A model generated the notes under the pieces. The model ran no database searches. It had not been told where the DNA came from and saw only the letters and a program-made list of their open reading frames with translations. Below, one piece after another: positions 23,972-35,483 of a DNA stretch of 64,000 nucleotides. A program made the position numbers and the translations under genes. Where the stretch lies: assembly GCA_033980235.1 (NCBI GenBank), contig CM067072.1, positions 16,681,047 through 16,745,046 of the forward strand, written 5' to 3'. The stretch's first letter is position 1. Each line of letters opens with the position of its first letter. This DNA comes from Diadema setosum. Lineage: Eukaryota > Echinodermata > Echinoidea > Diadematoida > Diadematidae.

Positions 23972-25110
23972 TTTGTGTATACCTTATACCGGATGTTTCG
24001 TACTGCCTGAATGCGCATTGACTGTGTTCGCTCATTGTGAAATGAATAGAATTATGAATGCTGCATGTACATGCATTTGCATTTGTAAACAGTATTCAAT
24101 TAAAAACTCGTAAACTCCAGTAGATGTGCCAAAAATGTTGAGAAAAATGGCGTCCAAGCTGGTATTCCTTCTGTGATGTTTGTTGGTCTTCTTTGCGGCA
24201 AGAAGAGTGATGGGTAAGTTGGAGGAAAGGGAGCATTTTTACCCCTTTTCTCCTTTTGAATAGTCAGAGTGCCAGTAAAGTATGTGCAGTGTGTAGGAGG
24301 AAGTTGATCTCTATAAATATTCGTTTCCTCGTTCCTCATTATAAGTTACATCAATGTTCCATGTTATACTGATGCGTTTCAAAACACTGATTGCAACTGT
24401 TTGTTTTCAGTGTCGCTCTATGGACAGTGTATAAGATATTTTCAAGCTCATATGTCTTTTGCAATCAATATGCCTTCTTTTGAAATTGGAAAGATTTACG
24501 ATTTACGCAACTATACCTCACGGCAGTATGCTCCTATCATGAATCACTGTTTGTTTGTTTTTCATTTTCACTCCAGAATGTGCATAACATGGTATAACAG
24601 GTACAAGTTGACTATTCGGTTTTTTTTTTTTTTTCATGCATGTCATAAAAATACAGACGTAACTTGATGTAAAAGAAAGAGATGATTATAAGAACTGATC
24701 ACACTTCATGTGAAATATAAATCATTCTTTTTCAAACACAGCGAGATCCGTACAGTCTGTTTTGAGCAATATTCATGACTTCATGTGGTTCATTAGTTCA
24801 TTCTTTACATTGATTTTTGTACTGGTATAACTTTAGTTGCTAAAGACAAACATATTCGTTCTCCGTTTAATTCCACGCCTTTGAATTCGGGTACCTACAG
24901 ATTTACAAGCGTTATAGTTTTATATAGGCCCCATTATATTTCTGATATTGCCTTGTGTCATCCCCATATCATGATATGACAATTACTGTGTTCAGTACGT
25001 CTTCTTTTTTTCCTCTTCTTCTATTAAAAGACGGTTGTAAATATTTTTGTATTCTTACTTGCTGTTTTACTGCCGATCATTTTGTAATTTCATCATCGAG
25101 AAAGTGAAAA
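23972..25110. other. Intergenic, nothing recognised
   Basis: AT-rich DNA with short chance frames (for example 24100-24339 minus, 24401-24667 plus) and no recognisable domain. Confidence 0.3.
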
Positions 25111-25565
25111 TATGAAACTAGAGAAGCACTCTGAGAGTGCAGACCTCCGCCAAAGCACAGCTAAGTTCCACCAATGATCTTGTGATTTCCACCCATACGT
25201 AAACATGTTAAAAATCACCCAAATTCCCAATAGAGAAGCATTTTGTGACGTCATAAACCCTCAGCTGTGCGGCGCTTCAGGGCATTAGAGCACGCACTTT
25301 AGTACGCGCATGGAAAACTCAAAAATGCGCAACTTGAACTCATAAGTTAAATGACCTTACCTGCCAAAATATCGGAAATCCTTCATAAAATCCATAAAAG
25401 TTTCCGGATCACTACCAACATTTTATCATCTGTTCTTTGTGTCATTCTCAAACTTTCCTGCAAGTTTCATCTAAATCTGTTACCAACTTTTTGAGTTATC
25501 TTGCACACGGACAAACAAACAAACAAACGGTAACGAAAACAACCTCTTCCCTTGGCGGAGGAAAT
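25110..25565. repeat. Dispersed repeat with GCGGAGG ends
   Basis: It begins near AGAGTGCAGACCTCCGCCAA and ends near CCCTTGGCGGAGGAAAT, with a short run of CAAA/ACAAA units just before the end. The inverted CCTCCGCCAA / TTGGCGGAGG ends suggest a TIR or SINE-like family. A CCTCCGCCA motif also occurs at about 63807-63815. Confidence 0.45.
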
Positions 25566-25589
25566 AAATTTGAACGGAACTGAGAACTG

Positions 25590-26070
25590 AAATAATAGCC
25601 ATGTCTACACCTATCCAAAAACTTGTAGTTATACTAACTACGAGCGCAAAAATGCGTTCCCCTAACCACGACAAAACTTCGATGCCGTTCACACCTACAT
25701 GCAGTTAGCAAAACCTCGAGGTAAAGATAACTACGATAGAAAATAAAGGGCGCCTAGTTTGCACATAGGGTTGCGCACTATTATGGAAAAAACTGAGCGT
25801 CGTGGTTAACAAAACTCCGTTCACATCTGTCATAGTTTAAGCGCGCTGCCACAGCGCGCTTAAACTACGCGCTTAAACCACGACAACACCCTAAGAAATC
25901 TTGTGGTGTTGTCGTGGTGTCTTCGCCTTAAGGTTTTGTCGTGGTTTTCTAAACTACATGCGTCTACATCTACGCTAACTTGGAGTTTAGTGCCTCGTAG
26001 TTTACAAAACCTCGAGGTTTAGAAAACCTTAAGGTAAAGGGACCTAGGTGTGAACCTCACTAATAACGAC
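25590..26070. repeat. Inverted-repeat-rich segment with perfect 15-bp hairpin
   Basis: The segment repeats motifs AACTACGAG, CTCGAGG and CCACGAC in both orientations. A perfect hairpin, AGTTTAAGCGCGCTG, three-base loop, then its complement, lies at 25834-25866. The outer ends (GTCTACACCTATCC and AGGTGTGAAC) are only weakly inverted, so the borders are uncertain. Confidence 0.5.
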
Positions 26071-26124
26071 ATTCCTCTTAAAATGCGCGCACTTTTTTTT
26101 TCAGGTGCCAAAAGGAGATTCAAA

Positions 26125-26744
26125 GTGCGTGTGTATACAGAGAAGCAAAATACGCGCTCATGCCAGCTCATGCCGGCTCATGCGAGAGGACCTCTCGAAT
26201 TTTGCTCTGTATAAACACGGCGTATGCCGGCATACGCCGCCAAATGCAGGCTCATACGAGACGTTCCGTCCGCCACCTTGTGAGGTGGCCGATGCGAGAG
26301 GAGCCTCGCGTACTATTTTGCTGTGTGTTTGTACAGACGACCGAAATTCGAGAGGTAACCGGAAAGCGCGAATGTCATGATCGAACCACGTCTTCTCCTT
26401 CTTACTGAAAAACTGGATTTCAATTGATCATTTGGCCGGGTGGTTGTCAAGAGGAACGTTACAAGAATGACCTTCAAGCTTGGTGGTCCTGATGACTTTG
26501 CCGGTGCCATCTTGATTTTTTTTTTTTTCATTTTTTCCCATCATGCAATAAACCATGCACTGCGAACGTGACCTATGCTTGACCCCAACATTCGAGAGGT
26601 CCGGTTCAGCTGAGGTCCGCTCGCATCGGCTCGCATGAGCCGGTATTTTGACTTCTGTATAAACACGAGAAATAAGCGCTCATGCGGGAGGTAAAATACC
26701 GGCTCATGCGCGCCGATGCGAGAGGCTCCTGTATAAACACGCAC
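26125..26744. mobile_element. TIR element with GTGCGTGT ends
   Basis: The left end GTGCGTGTGTATACAG is the inverted copy of the right end CTGTATAAACACGCAC. The interior repeats GGCTCATGC, CGATGCGAGAGG and CTGTATAAACACG in both orientations. No coding capacity. Flanking AAA on both sides may be a 3-bp TSD but is too short to trust. Confidence 0.55.
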
Positions 26745-27245
26745 AAAGAAGCACTTCATAATACAGCCCATGTATCAGTACTGCATTTAGGTCTAGTTGT
26801 ATCATTCCTTATAGTAGAGCAGATAAGCCGAAAAATTGTGCAAAATTTGACTAAAGCATGAAACTTTCACCAGTGTTAGTATGGTTGAGGGGTCTAGATA
26901 TCGCGCACGAAAAATTTGAAATGCTCTTATAATAGAAGTTATTCCATAATCGTACCTGAATTTCTCAATGAATATCACGAAAATGCAGAAAAATCACCTC
27001 CCAGAATCTCCTGATGATACGATGACGGAGTAGTGCGCTGTCGCCGTTTGTATGTCGGACTTTTTTCTATGCGTTCAATTTCTCGGGGTATGTAAAGATC
27101 GCGCAGCTGCCCTCTGTAGTTTCATGCGTGAAAGTGTCTGCCCCTCTGCGGCTGTAACGTGCTCCGGCTTTCGTCCATAGAATATTTTTTCACTTGATAT
27201 TAAATTTGTCCCTGTTAAGCAACAGCAGTTTTATCTAACTTGTGT

Positions 27246-27440
27246 ATATTATTGTTATTATTATTATATGTGCTATTATTATTATATGTGTTATTATTAT
27301 TATTATCATTATTACTATTATCACCACCACCATCATCGATCATCATAATCATCATCATCATCATTTTCATTATTATTATTATCACTTCCACCACCATCAT
27401 CATTTTATCATTCTTATTATCATTATATTTATCATTGATA
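27246..27440. repeat. Mixed ATT/TCA/TTA microsatellite
   Basis: Trinucleotide-type low-complexity DNA that creates long Ile/His/Asn frames on both strands. A separate (TG)n run lies at about 27560-27590. Confidence 0.85.
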
Positions 27441-28249
27441 TTTTCATAATCGTTAATGATTTTCATTTATAAAGTTTTCTTACAATATTTCTAATCACTT
27501 TAACCAATAATATACACGTAATATAAAATGGAAAAAAGTAAAATATGAACATATATTTTGTGTGTGTGTGTGTGTGTGTTTGTGTGTGTGCTTACCCATT
27601 CGTCACCCTCTCATTTTCGTCACCCATTTGTCACACTCTCATCTAATTTGTTTTCCTCAGTATCATTATGGCCCTCCCCTGTCACAAATAAATTATATCA
27701 CAAGTTAGCGCAAGAAATCACAAGCAAATTCAAATTGAAATCACAATTCAACTTCGATAGACTGAAATATTTATTCCTTTGTAATATTATAATCGTTGTG
27801 TTAAAATTTGACTTAAAACAACATTCATTAACAGTATTTCAGCGTAGCTGGCAGCATACATTGTTCTTGTGTATGATGACGCCACGTGGTAAACGATCGA
27901 TCGAACAAATTACGAATTCTATCGACTACGAACGAGACAAGTGAGACGACACGTCTAGGCTACAACATCCTTAGAACAGATTTTAAGGGAAGGTAGGTTT
28001 GTACAAGGTAAAAAATTGGAAATTTAGTGGAAAATTTGTTGGAAATCAAAATTTCTTACCTGCTTCCTTCTCATGTTGAGCGGTAAGTCAGGTATGTTTA
28101 TTCCATGGGCGTATCGGCAAATTTTGCGCTTAGTCCTACGCGTAATATCGCTTGCTATACGCAGTTACGCTATGCGCGATCATTAGGTCCCTGCGCGAGA
28201 CCTAGTACCCTTACTATACATGTTATAAAATTCATCTTAAGATCGGGAG

Positions 28250-28570
28250 GTAAGTCTGAATTGACCTCTGATGACCTCCAAAGGTCAATGACCTCACAAT
28301 TTGATAAAAATTGATATTTTGCGTCATTGATTATAAATATGGTAATGATGAACCATGGAGCTACCAAACCTTATTTTTGGTAGCTCCATGGATGAACTAA
28401 AAACTCATTTTTGTTACAGTGGAATTGTCTTCATGTTCCATAGAACCCTGACAGGTTTCTTCCTTTGACCTCTGATGACCTCCAGAGGTCAATGACCTCA
28501 AAATTTGATAAAAATTGATATTTTGCGTCATTGATTAATGTTAAATAATATGGTAATGATGTACTAAAAA
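28250..28570. repeat. Two-copy direct repeat with TGACCTC motifs
   Basis: Two copies (about 28252-28430 and 28465-28605) of a unit containing TTGACCTCTGATGACCTCC, AAGGTCAATGACCTCA and ATTTGATAAAAATTGATATT. The first copy carries an extra 37-bp hairpin at 28354-28390 that the second lacks. Confidence 0.75.
28354..28390. mobile_element. 37-bp hairpin insertion with 7-bp duplication
   Basis: The segment folds into perfect 16-bp arms (CATGGAGCTACCAAA with its complement). It is flanked by GATGAAC on both sides (28347-28353 and 28391-28397). The neighbouring repeat copy near 28555 has an uninterrupted GATGTAC at the matching place, acting as an empty site. Confidence 0.6.
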
Positions 28571-30427
28571 CTCATTTTTGTTACAGCGGAATTGTCTTCA
28601 TGTTCCATATAAGACATCCTATAAGACATTCAAACCCACCTTCAGCCTAGACATCCGTAGGCGTTGTGGTGTCGAGCGGGATCTGAACATCTCTCATGAA
28701 GCGAGACTTTTCTTTTCTTTTTTTTTTCTCCACTAACAATGTGAAACAAAGATATCCGTAGGCGTTGTGGTATGAAGATGTGGTAGAGCGAGACTTCTCT
28801 TCTCTTTTCTTTTCCCCACTAACCATAACTTTAGCAGGAAACATAGAAGCATTCGCACGTACTGTTTACATTTCCCATCACATGCTTTTAACATCGGAAT
28901 TTTCATGTACACATTTTGCCTGGAAAAGAATTACCAAGAACTTTTCAACACAATACATGTTCAAAAGAAGCCATTTGGTTCATATATAATTTACTCGACA
29001 GAGTGATTTATAGGGGCCTACTTATCACTGTCCACGTACTCGAACAGTTTTCGCTAAAGATACAAGTATGTTTACAAGACTGCAAACAGTAGAATGATTT
29101 GCCCCTTAACATATCAGACTACTACATCTCTTGAAATGTCTTCAAACGTAAATGAAAGTCATTCCTCTTAAATGATTACTCTCGGTCGACGAATGAGGTC
29201 CCCGTCTGCATGTCACTGTCGATCTCGTCAGTGTGACTGGGCCGTCCGTTGAGCGGTCTGCCGTCACGCTCTCAGTAGGCCTATTCTCTTCGTCACATCA
29301 CTCTCCACTTTGTATCAGTCTGACAGGGCGCTTCAACATCTCCATCTCCGATGACACCAGTTGACTATTTGGAGTTTGTAATTGCACTCCAAATTCCTAC
29401 TGTCCTGCTGCTGGCCGGTTCAGTCAAGACAGTCAGATCCTCATCACATTCACAGCGTAGGTCGATGGTGCATTCATCGTCGATAAAGATTAGTTGGTTG
29501 ACTTGGAGGGGGGAGGGGCATGATGTACCAAGAAAGGGGAACTCCTGACTTTATCTCTGTGGTCTCCAACTATTCTCAAAGTTCCTCAAAATTCTCTCAA
29601 AATCCTCAAAACTCTGCAGCCTTTGCTTCACTACATAGCGTGAAGCCGCTCCCACTGTGCTTGCCATGCACTCTAACTGATTTCTCGGCTGAGACATGTT
29701 TTTTTATAACTAATTTGCTAACAAACTTCCTTTCCCTAAAGCATTTCATTGGCTCAATCTTATATTGGGGTGTGGCTTTCAATAGAAATTAATTCCTATA
29801 CTGGTCAAATGTTCAATTTGCTCTTCCTATTCGTTTCTGTGAAAACTCAATTTTCTATGATTCATCTCATTTTCTGATTAACTCGCCCACTGTCTTTTAG
29901 TTTCTTCATTCACTTGTTCTCTGTAACCACTGGTAAAGACTTTATTGTTTCTTGGATATCAAAGTGATAAACCAAATGAATATTAATGTCCTTATGGCAA
30001 CCAGCGTCATCGTTGTTCTGGGTCATTATCCCTGAATTTGTCTTTGGAGTTCCTGTTTGACCCCCTCCACTAAACAATAAATGCTAAAATAGAGGGATAA
30101 ATTCTGACAGGAGGGCCACCTTCCAGCTCAGAGGGTCATTTATGTTTGGTGATCAGAGGGCAAAAACACGTCATCACGTCATTCTCCGTAATTTGGCGCG
30201 GGGCTTTGGGGATGGAGAGTGCTGACCACTAGCGGGGAAAGTAGCCAACATCAAACTTTCTTGGAAGAGGTGGTCTTGACCAAAAAGAAAAAAGAAAAAG
30301 AAAGGAAATAGCTGGAAGGAAGATAAACGGTTTCATAAACTCCAAGAAGGGGAAAAGACTGAACATATATTGACCTCACAGGGTGTCTAGGAAAACGACT
30401 GCAGTGTTCTGTTTTCTTTTACTCTCT

Positions 30428-30461
30428 ATCCTATTCTATTCTATTCTATTCTATTCTATTC
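30428..30461. repeat. (TTCTA)n pentanucleotide repeat
   Basis: About six to seven units of CTATT/ATTCT. Confidence 0.85.
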
Positions 30462-30514
30462 TTTATCATAGACATGTGCTAGTAGCCATCTGGGCTACAA
30501 TTGTGTTTGTTTTG

Positions 30515-30990
30515 TACATCCTCTAAAGGTCACCAGAGGTCAAAGGTTTGATCTTTGGAATATGAAGACAATTTCTTGTAAAACAGGTATGCTTGTTTTG
30601 TACATCTTAACCATGTTTATCATTAACTAATGACACTACAGATCAATATTATGATATTTTGAGGTCATTGACCTCTAAAAGGTCACCAGAGGTCAGAGTT
30701 ACACACCTGTCTTTGCTCTTTGGAATATGAAGACAGTTTCATTGCAAAACAGATATGCTTGTTTAACCATATTTATCATTAACTAATAACATCACAGATC
30801 AATATTATGGTATTTTGAGGTCATTGACCTCTAAAGGTCATCAGAGGTCAAAGGCAGAAACCTGTCAATGCCCTGTGGAATCAGAAGATTTGTAGTACAA
30901 ATGCATATTTAGTGCAGCGTAACCAAGATCTAAGCCTATCATTCACAAATGCCTCCAAACATCAATATCTGAGTCATCAGAGGTCAAATC
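30515..30990. repeat. Tandem repeat with AGGTCA half-sites
   Basis: Three related units of about 150 bp (near 30520, 30660 and 30815) each contain GAGGTCATTGACCTCTAAA-type and GGTCACCAGAGGTCA-type motifs plus 'atgaagacaatttc' and 'catcacagatcaatatta' segments. A further AGAGGTCA lies at about 30978. They are inverted relative to the 28250-28570 copies. Confidence 0.7.
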
Positions 30991-31286
30991 AGACTTACCT
31001 CCCGATCTTAAAATGAATCTTATGGTATGTACTAACACTGGTGAAAGTTTCATACTTTAGTCAAATTTTGCACAATTCTCATGATTTTGAGGGCTTAACC
31101 GCTCTACTATTAAAAGCCCGATGGTTGTAACGTAGTCAATATCACTTAGATTGATGTCTTCTTGAATCATTTTTTTTTTTACTCTAGGTGATTTCTCCTT
31201 GCTGAGTAAGTTCATCTTTACATTTGATACTTGGTACAACTGTCCTGTGTGTTTTTCCTTTGCTTACTGATATCTGTGCTGTCCAG

Positions 31287-31640
31287 GGGAACAAACTCAC
31301 ATCGTTGTACTTGCGCAAAATTATCTTTTTACTAACGACCAACCTCGGTACCCTATTGGATATCAGTGTTATCGCAAACTGGAAGAAACCGATGTGTCCC
31401 TTGACTTCGGCCGTCTTGTGGAGACCACGTCTTCATCGGCCCCTGACCTTCCAACACCAGCTCCTCATTACTATTATACCGACAATAACGTTCTCAACAT
31501 AACGTTGTCACAATCTCCACTTTCGCCGCCTGCCCTGCCTAGTGACTGGACTGGTGTATTTTACTGTCATGCTTCAAGACAGGGTACAGTGAGCGGAGAT
31601 GAGGGCACTACGGTTTCTACATTTTTTCAGAGTAATGATG
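31287..31640 (+). CDS. TEK/TIE1-like: Tie-like receptor, exon A: N-terminal Ig-like domain
   Basis: The 354-bp exon (118 codons, phase 1-1) follows acceptor CTGTCCAG and ends at donor GTAAGC. The peptide opens with a β-strand like that of the Tie2 N-terminal Ig (VVLAQNYLF), has the first Ig cysteine in GYQCYRK, a Ser/Pro-rich loop at the centre, and the second cysteine in the strand-F signature WTGVFYCHAS. In vertebrate Tie receptors this domain with the next one forms the angiopoietin-binding head. The signal-peptide exon that should precede it was not found; upstream DNA is repeats. Assignment rests on the whole exon series; alone this exon would only be called Ig-like. Confidence 0.75.
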
Positions 31641-31953
31641 GTAAGCAGTATTAATGATTATAATGATTTTCGAGGGCGTTGCATAATTCTGGATAGAAAA
31701 AAAAAACGAGGCTAAATGTAAGGCTAAATGTCATAGAAGATTACGAGCGCATTAATAAATATATAAATGGACGATTTAGAGAGACGCGATGACTCATAAT
31801 TTATACAAAAGAAATTGCAGCATGAACAAAAGCAGCTTTGTATAATGATAAGCTGCGTTTTGATATCTGAGAACCTTCGATCTGTTGTTTGAACAACAAT
31901 TCTTAATCGATGCACAAGGCTTTCCAGCCACATGCAACTAATATCATGATACC

Positions 31954-31989
<36 letters not shown>

Positions 31990-32761
31990 TTATAGGAAAC
32001 TAACATCAATACATATGAAAATATACTACAAATTGATGCTTCGAAGACGGCTGTTTTCTTTCATAATCTCATGAAAAACCCCACGATATAGGAAAAGAAA
32101 ACACGGTGCGGTGAATTGTTGGTTGACATCGCACAGGGATTTGCATTGTGTGCCAGACAACGAAGACTTCAGATGCAAAATAATTTGAGCTACAAATTAA
32201 ATATGAATATATTCTGTCATCCACCCTAACTGCTGAATGAAATAGGATATCCCTAGCTATCATAGCTTTGTGAAATATATCTTATTTCTCGCTTCAGTTG
32301 TTCTTTCTTTTATTAATCGTATACAACCGCAATATTTCTCTTAAGTTTGTATTCTTCGTGTTTTGAGCATGCCTATGTCCTTATTTTCACCTTACTGCAA
32401 CAGAATTATGGTAGACCTATACCCATTGTTACCATAGTGATTCTTCGTCACAGATTTTAACACATTTATTCAAACTGTCCCTGTAACTAAAATTGTTGAC
32501 CATCAACACTCTCCAAGACATCTGACTCGCAATCATTTTCTGGCAATAACAACTTTATGCTTGTGAGATTGTAGTGTATATTAGGAACTGTGAAGGTGGT
32601 GATATTTATCTCTGAAGGGAAAAACAACAACAACAACAAGTGGTATATGAGGATAAAAGAAGTATAGGTCTATCCAGTGCGCACTATTAATGATTGCATT
32701 GTAACCGCGTAGACACTATTCCTAATGCAATGCTATGGCATTTCGATTGTTTTGCACTCAG

Positions 32762-33037
32762 CAAAGTTTGCTCCCGGTGAAGGGGTGTTCACTCGTACCG
32801 TCAATGTGGGTGACTCTGGAGTGATCATCAGCATGGACGTTGTCCACGGACCTTCGGATCCAGGAGGGATCATCAACTGGCGCAAGAATGGTGGTCAGCC
32901 AATTGCCATCCAGAATGGGTTGACCGATTTCTCATTCACGGGACCAATTCGTCCGTCTGACGGAGGTGTCTTCGAGGTTTACTACGAAACTGAAAGGGAT
33001 ACTGGAAGAGGTGGCCTATTTCGTCTCATTGTCAGAG
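32762..33037 (+). CDS. TEK/TIE1-like: Tie-like receptor, exon B: second Ig-like domain
   Basis: The 276-bp exon (92 codons, phase 1-1) lies between acceptor TGCACTCAG and donor GTGAGA. It contains a central INWRKNGG strand with the core Trp, a GPIRPSDGGVFEVYYE strand F, and the closing strand FRLIVRG that leads straight into the EGF block. Tie2 has the equivalent order (…DAGVYSARY…TRLIVRR) and likewise lacks the usual Cys pair in this domain, replaced here by Val and Tyr. Position and lack of the Cys pair are both diagnostic for the second Ig of Tie-family ectodomains. Confidence 0.85.
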
Positions 33038-33534
33038 GTGAGACATAATAGACATTTTGATGTTATGACTGCCGATTTAAATTAATTTTATACTCACGAA
33101 ATGCTATAATTATGTTCAATTTCAATAGTTTATACATTTATTACATTTTATACGCAAATGTACAAAAATAAACAAAAAAAAATCACACTCAGGATTTTCA
33201 GGGAGGCAATTTAAATGACATTCCTATATTTTGCTTTCTTTGTCATGTAAGAAAGAAATACTGGGGTACCTTACTACTATAATGGTTATAGATAACATAG
33301 TTATAGCCTAAAAGAATATAATGATATCCCTAAAGAATGTAATGGCATCTAAACAAGCGTGAAAATGAAGAAAAATAAAAGTTTCCGTCGCACTGTTTCA
33401 CTGCATAATATGCTTCGGTCTGTTTCACTGTATTTTATCATTTTCTTAGAAAACTGACTTTTTTTTTCTCTGTGGGATAAATTGTGTAAAGCGCACGATA
33501 TTCTTTTAGTTAAGTATGCACTATATAAATGCGA

Positions 33535-33535
<1 letters not shown>

Positions 33536-33567
<32 letters not shown>
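33536..33567. repeat. (ATT)n microsatellite next to the exon C acceptor
   Basis: About ten ATT units end roughly 30 bases before the exon, in the place of the branch point and polypyrimidine tract. Confidence 0.85.
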
Positions 33568-33596
33568 TTTCTGATCTGCACCTGTGATATACTAAG

Positions 33597-33731
33597 AGTG
33601 TCCCGCCGGTAAGTGGGGCCCTCCAGACTGCCTTGGGGTGTGCGACAAATGTTACAATGGAGGAATATGTGACGACAAGACCGGCTTCTGCATCTGCTCG
33701 AACAACTTTATGGGACCAAACTGCCTCGAAA
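33597..33731 (+). CDS. TEK/TIE1-like: Tie-like receptor, exon C: EGF repeat 1
   Basis: The 135-bp exon (45 codons, phase 1-1) encodes CPAGKWGP, then CDKCYNGGICDDKTGFCICS and NFMGPNCLE. This parallels EGF1 of Tie2 (KWGPEC…CMNNGVC…TGECIC…GFMGRTC). The acceptor is weak: CTAAG with little pyrimidine tract, after an ATT microsatellite. The donor GTATGT at 33732 is duplicated 30 bases downstream at 33762; use of the second adds ten in-frame residues including one extra Cys. No stop interrupts either form. Confidence 0.82.
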
Positions 33732-33771
33732 GTATGTTTGTGGGACCAAACTGCCTCGAAAGTATGTTTGT
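33711..33771 (+). repeat. 30-bp tandem duplication spanning a splice donor
   Basis: Two perfect adjacent copies of a unit that contains the last ~20 exon bases (GGGACCAAACTGCCTCGAAA) and the donor GTATGT. It creates two identical donors 30 bases apart. Confidence 0.9.
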
Positions 33772-35016
33772 GGGAATGTGATAATGTGAACAATGTATTA
33801 TGTGCATTTCAAATCCGTGTTGCCAGGGGGATAGCAGGGACCGAAAGGGGGATGTTTCCCACTTTCACACACATATTAGACAACGTTCAGCGGCCCATTA
33901 AGCCCTTGTTAAGTTCAACAACTGTTTAAATCAATTCACTTACAAAAAAAAAAATGTGTTTCGGGCGTGAGCTCAATACAGTTTCAGGCATAGGTAGCAT
34001 AAGAAACAGGTATATGTTCTACTATTTGAGCTAGCTGTAGTGTTCCCTTGTCAAGTTTCCCAAGAATATTTGATTAATAAAATGAAATGTCTGCATGGCA
34101 GAGTTCTACAGGTTATGCCGATCCTATCCGCCGCGTATCCGCGAGTATGGTCTTATCGTATTTCTACCAAAAAATGTTCGCAACAATTGCGATCATAAAA
34201 ATACAGTATCTCCCTCGCAAGAAGGAAATGTACAAGCAGAGAATCTAAGTGAAATATATAAACTTAGAAGTATTTCAGTTCGCTTTACCATTAAAGATGA
34301 CATATCTTGCTCCTAAGTTGACTAGACGTTCAACGCCCATCTGTGTAATGCTAAGAAATTTGTTTTCCGCCTGAAGTTGGGTAGGCTGTGAACTAGACTC
34401 GTGATTATTCAAACTAACAAACTGAGTTCATTCTGTAAGGTAACATTTAAACCAATCCAAGGCCCTTCCACGAACCCCATGCTTTAATTCGATCCTACAA
34501 AAATATTTTATGGTTAATCGTGTCCAAGGCCCTGGAGTAGTATACGAAATATACCTACTTTGTGACACTTGGCATCGATCTCTTTCCAATCAATAATAGG
34601 ATAGCATGAATAATAGTGGATTTTTTTTTGCGAAATCCAAATTGGTTATTTCATAATAAAGTAATTAAAAAGAAAAGTTATCATAGATATTGGTCGATAA
34701 TTTTCCCGTGTATCCTCTCTGCCTTTTTTACATTTCGAGTATAGGCTCTACTTCAGACATAAACACTAATGTGTACTTTTTCAAGACTCTCTTATATTCT
34801 TCCGTAACATTCGGAAGACAACAAATAAATTAATACTTTGATATGGGCATAATCAATGTTATAATATGTCTTTCTCCATAACAAAAATTATCAACCTGTG
34901 CGTCTGGGGAATCCGAAGTACCGGAGTCGACCCAAATGCATTCAAGGCCTCTGACAGCAAAGGATATCTTAACTCAAGAAGAATCACATAAAGAACTATT
35001 ATCTTGTGTTTCATAG

Positions 35017-35187
35017 TTTGCAGATCAAGAGGAGGAAATCGCTTTGGCGAGAGCTGTGAGTTCCGATGTACTTACGTAGAATCTGCTAATGATCCCCCTC
35101 AGGCTTGCTCGCCGTTTATGTTTTGCCTTCCTGACCCATACGGCTGCACTTGCGACATCGGGGTTACGGGCTTGGCGTGTGATACTG
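35017..35187 (+). CDS. TEK/TIE1-like: Tie-like receptor, exon D: EGF repeat 2
   Basis: The 171-bp exon (57 codons, phase 1-1) begins after acceptor TTTCATAG and ends at donor GTGAGT. It contains NRFGESCEFRC, then the segment MFCLPDPYGCTCDIGVTGLAC. The core FCLPDPYGC is a near-exact match to the second EGF of vertebrate Tie1/Tie2 and is the strongest single piece of evidence for the family. An LTR retrotransposon starts only 27 bases after the exon. Confidence 0.9.
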
Positions 35188-35214
35188 GTGAGTCGAGATT
35201 TTCAACGAGTATAA

Positions 35215-35481
35215 TGTGGGGATGTACTAATTACTAGAGTATGTAGAGACATCAGCAACAGAAGGGCGCCCCCATGTGGCAGGCACCTCTCTGCTTGCTG
35301 TTCACAGGACTCCTGTCGAGTGTTTGTCTTTATTGACTGCACGACCTCCCACTCGAACCCGCGTGCCGTATAACCATCTCCATCATAGACACACGTACAT
35401 TGCACACCCACCGTCTTCACATCATCTCGCCTTCTCCATCTCTCTCCTCATCCGCCCATTCGCCCCCCCCCCCCCCCTACA
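35215..35481 (+). repeat. 5' LTR
   Basis: 267 bp, TG...CA ends, matching 40505-40759 almost base for base. The length difference comes from a C run near the 3' end and a short indel in the 'cacacgtaca' region. Promoter and polyadenylation signals were not identified with confidence. Confidence 0.93.
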
Positions 35482-35483
35482 AC

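Larger units (their letters stand above)
26812..31109. mobile_element. Possible 4.3 kb TIR element with TTA TSD
   Basis: The left end TAGTAGAGCAGATAAGCC is followed by AATTGTGCAAAATTTGACTA and CACCAGTGTTAGTA. The right end carries the same blocks inverted (ending GCTCTACTA). Flanks are TTA at 26809-26811 and 31110-31112. No transposase was recognised; the interior has microsatellites and AGGTCA-rich repeats. The alternative is two small elements of one family inserted in opposite orientation 4 kb apart. Confidence 0.45.

Noticed and set aside
29351..29548. Signal-peptide-like frame (MTPVDYLEFVIALQIP) as first exon of the receptor
   Set aside because: No good splice donor in the right phase, and it lies inside the probable 26812-31109 repeat block.
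33633..33929. 98-codon plus-strand frame over EGF exon 1
   Set aside because: It is in the wrong frame; the EGF cysteine pattern is read one frame away and ends at a splice donor.
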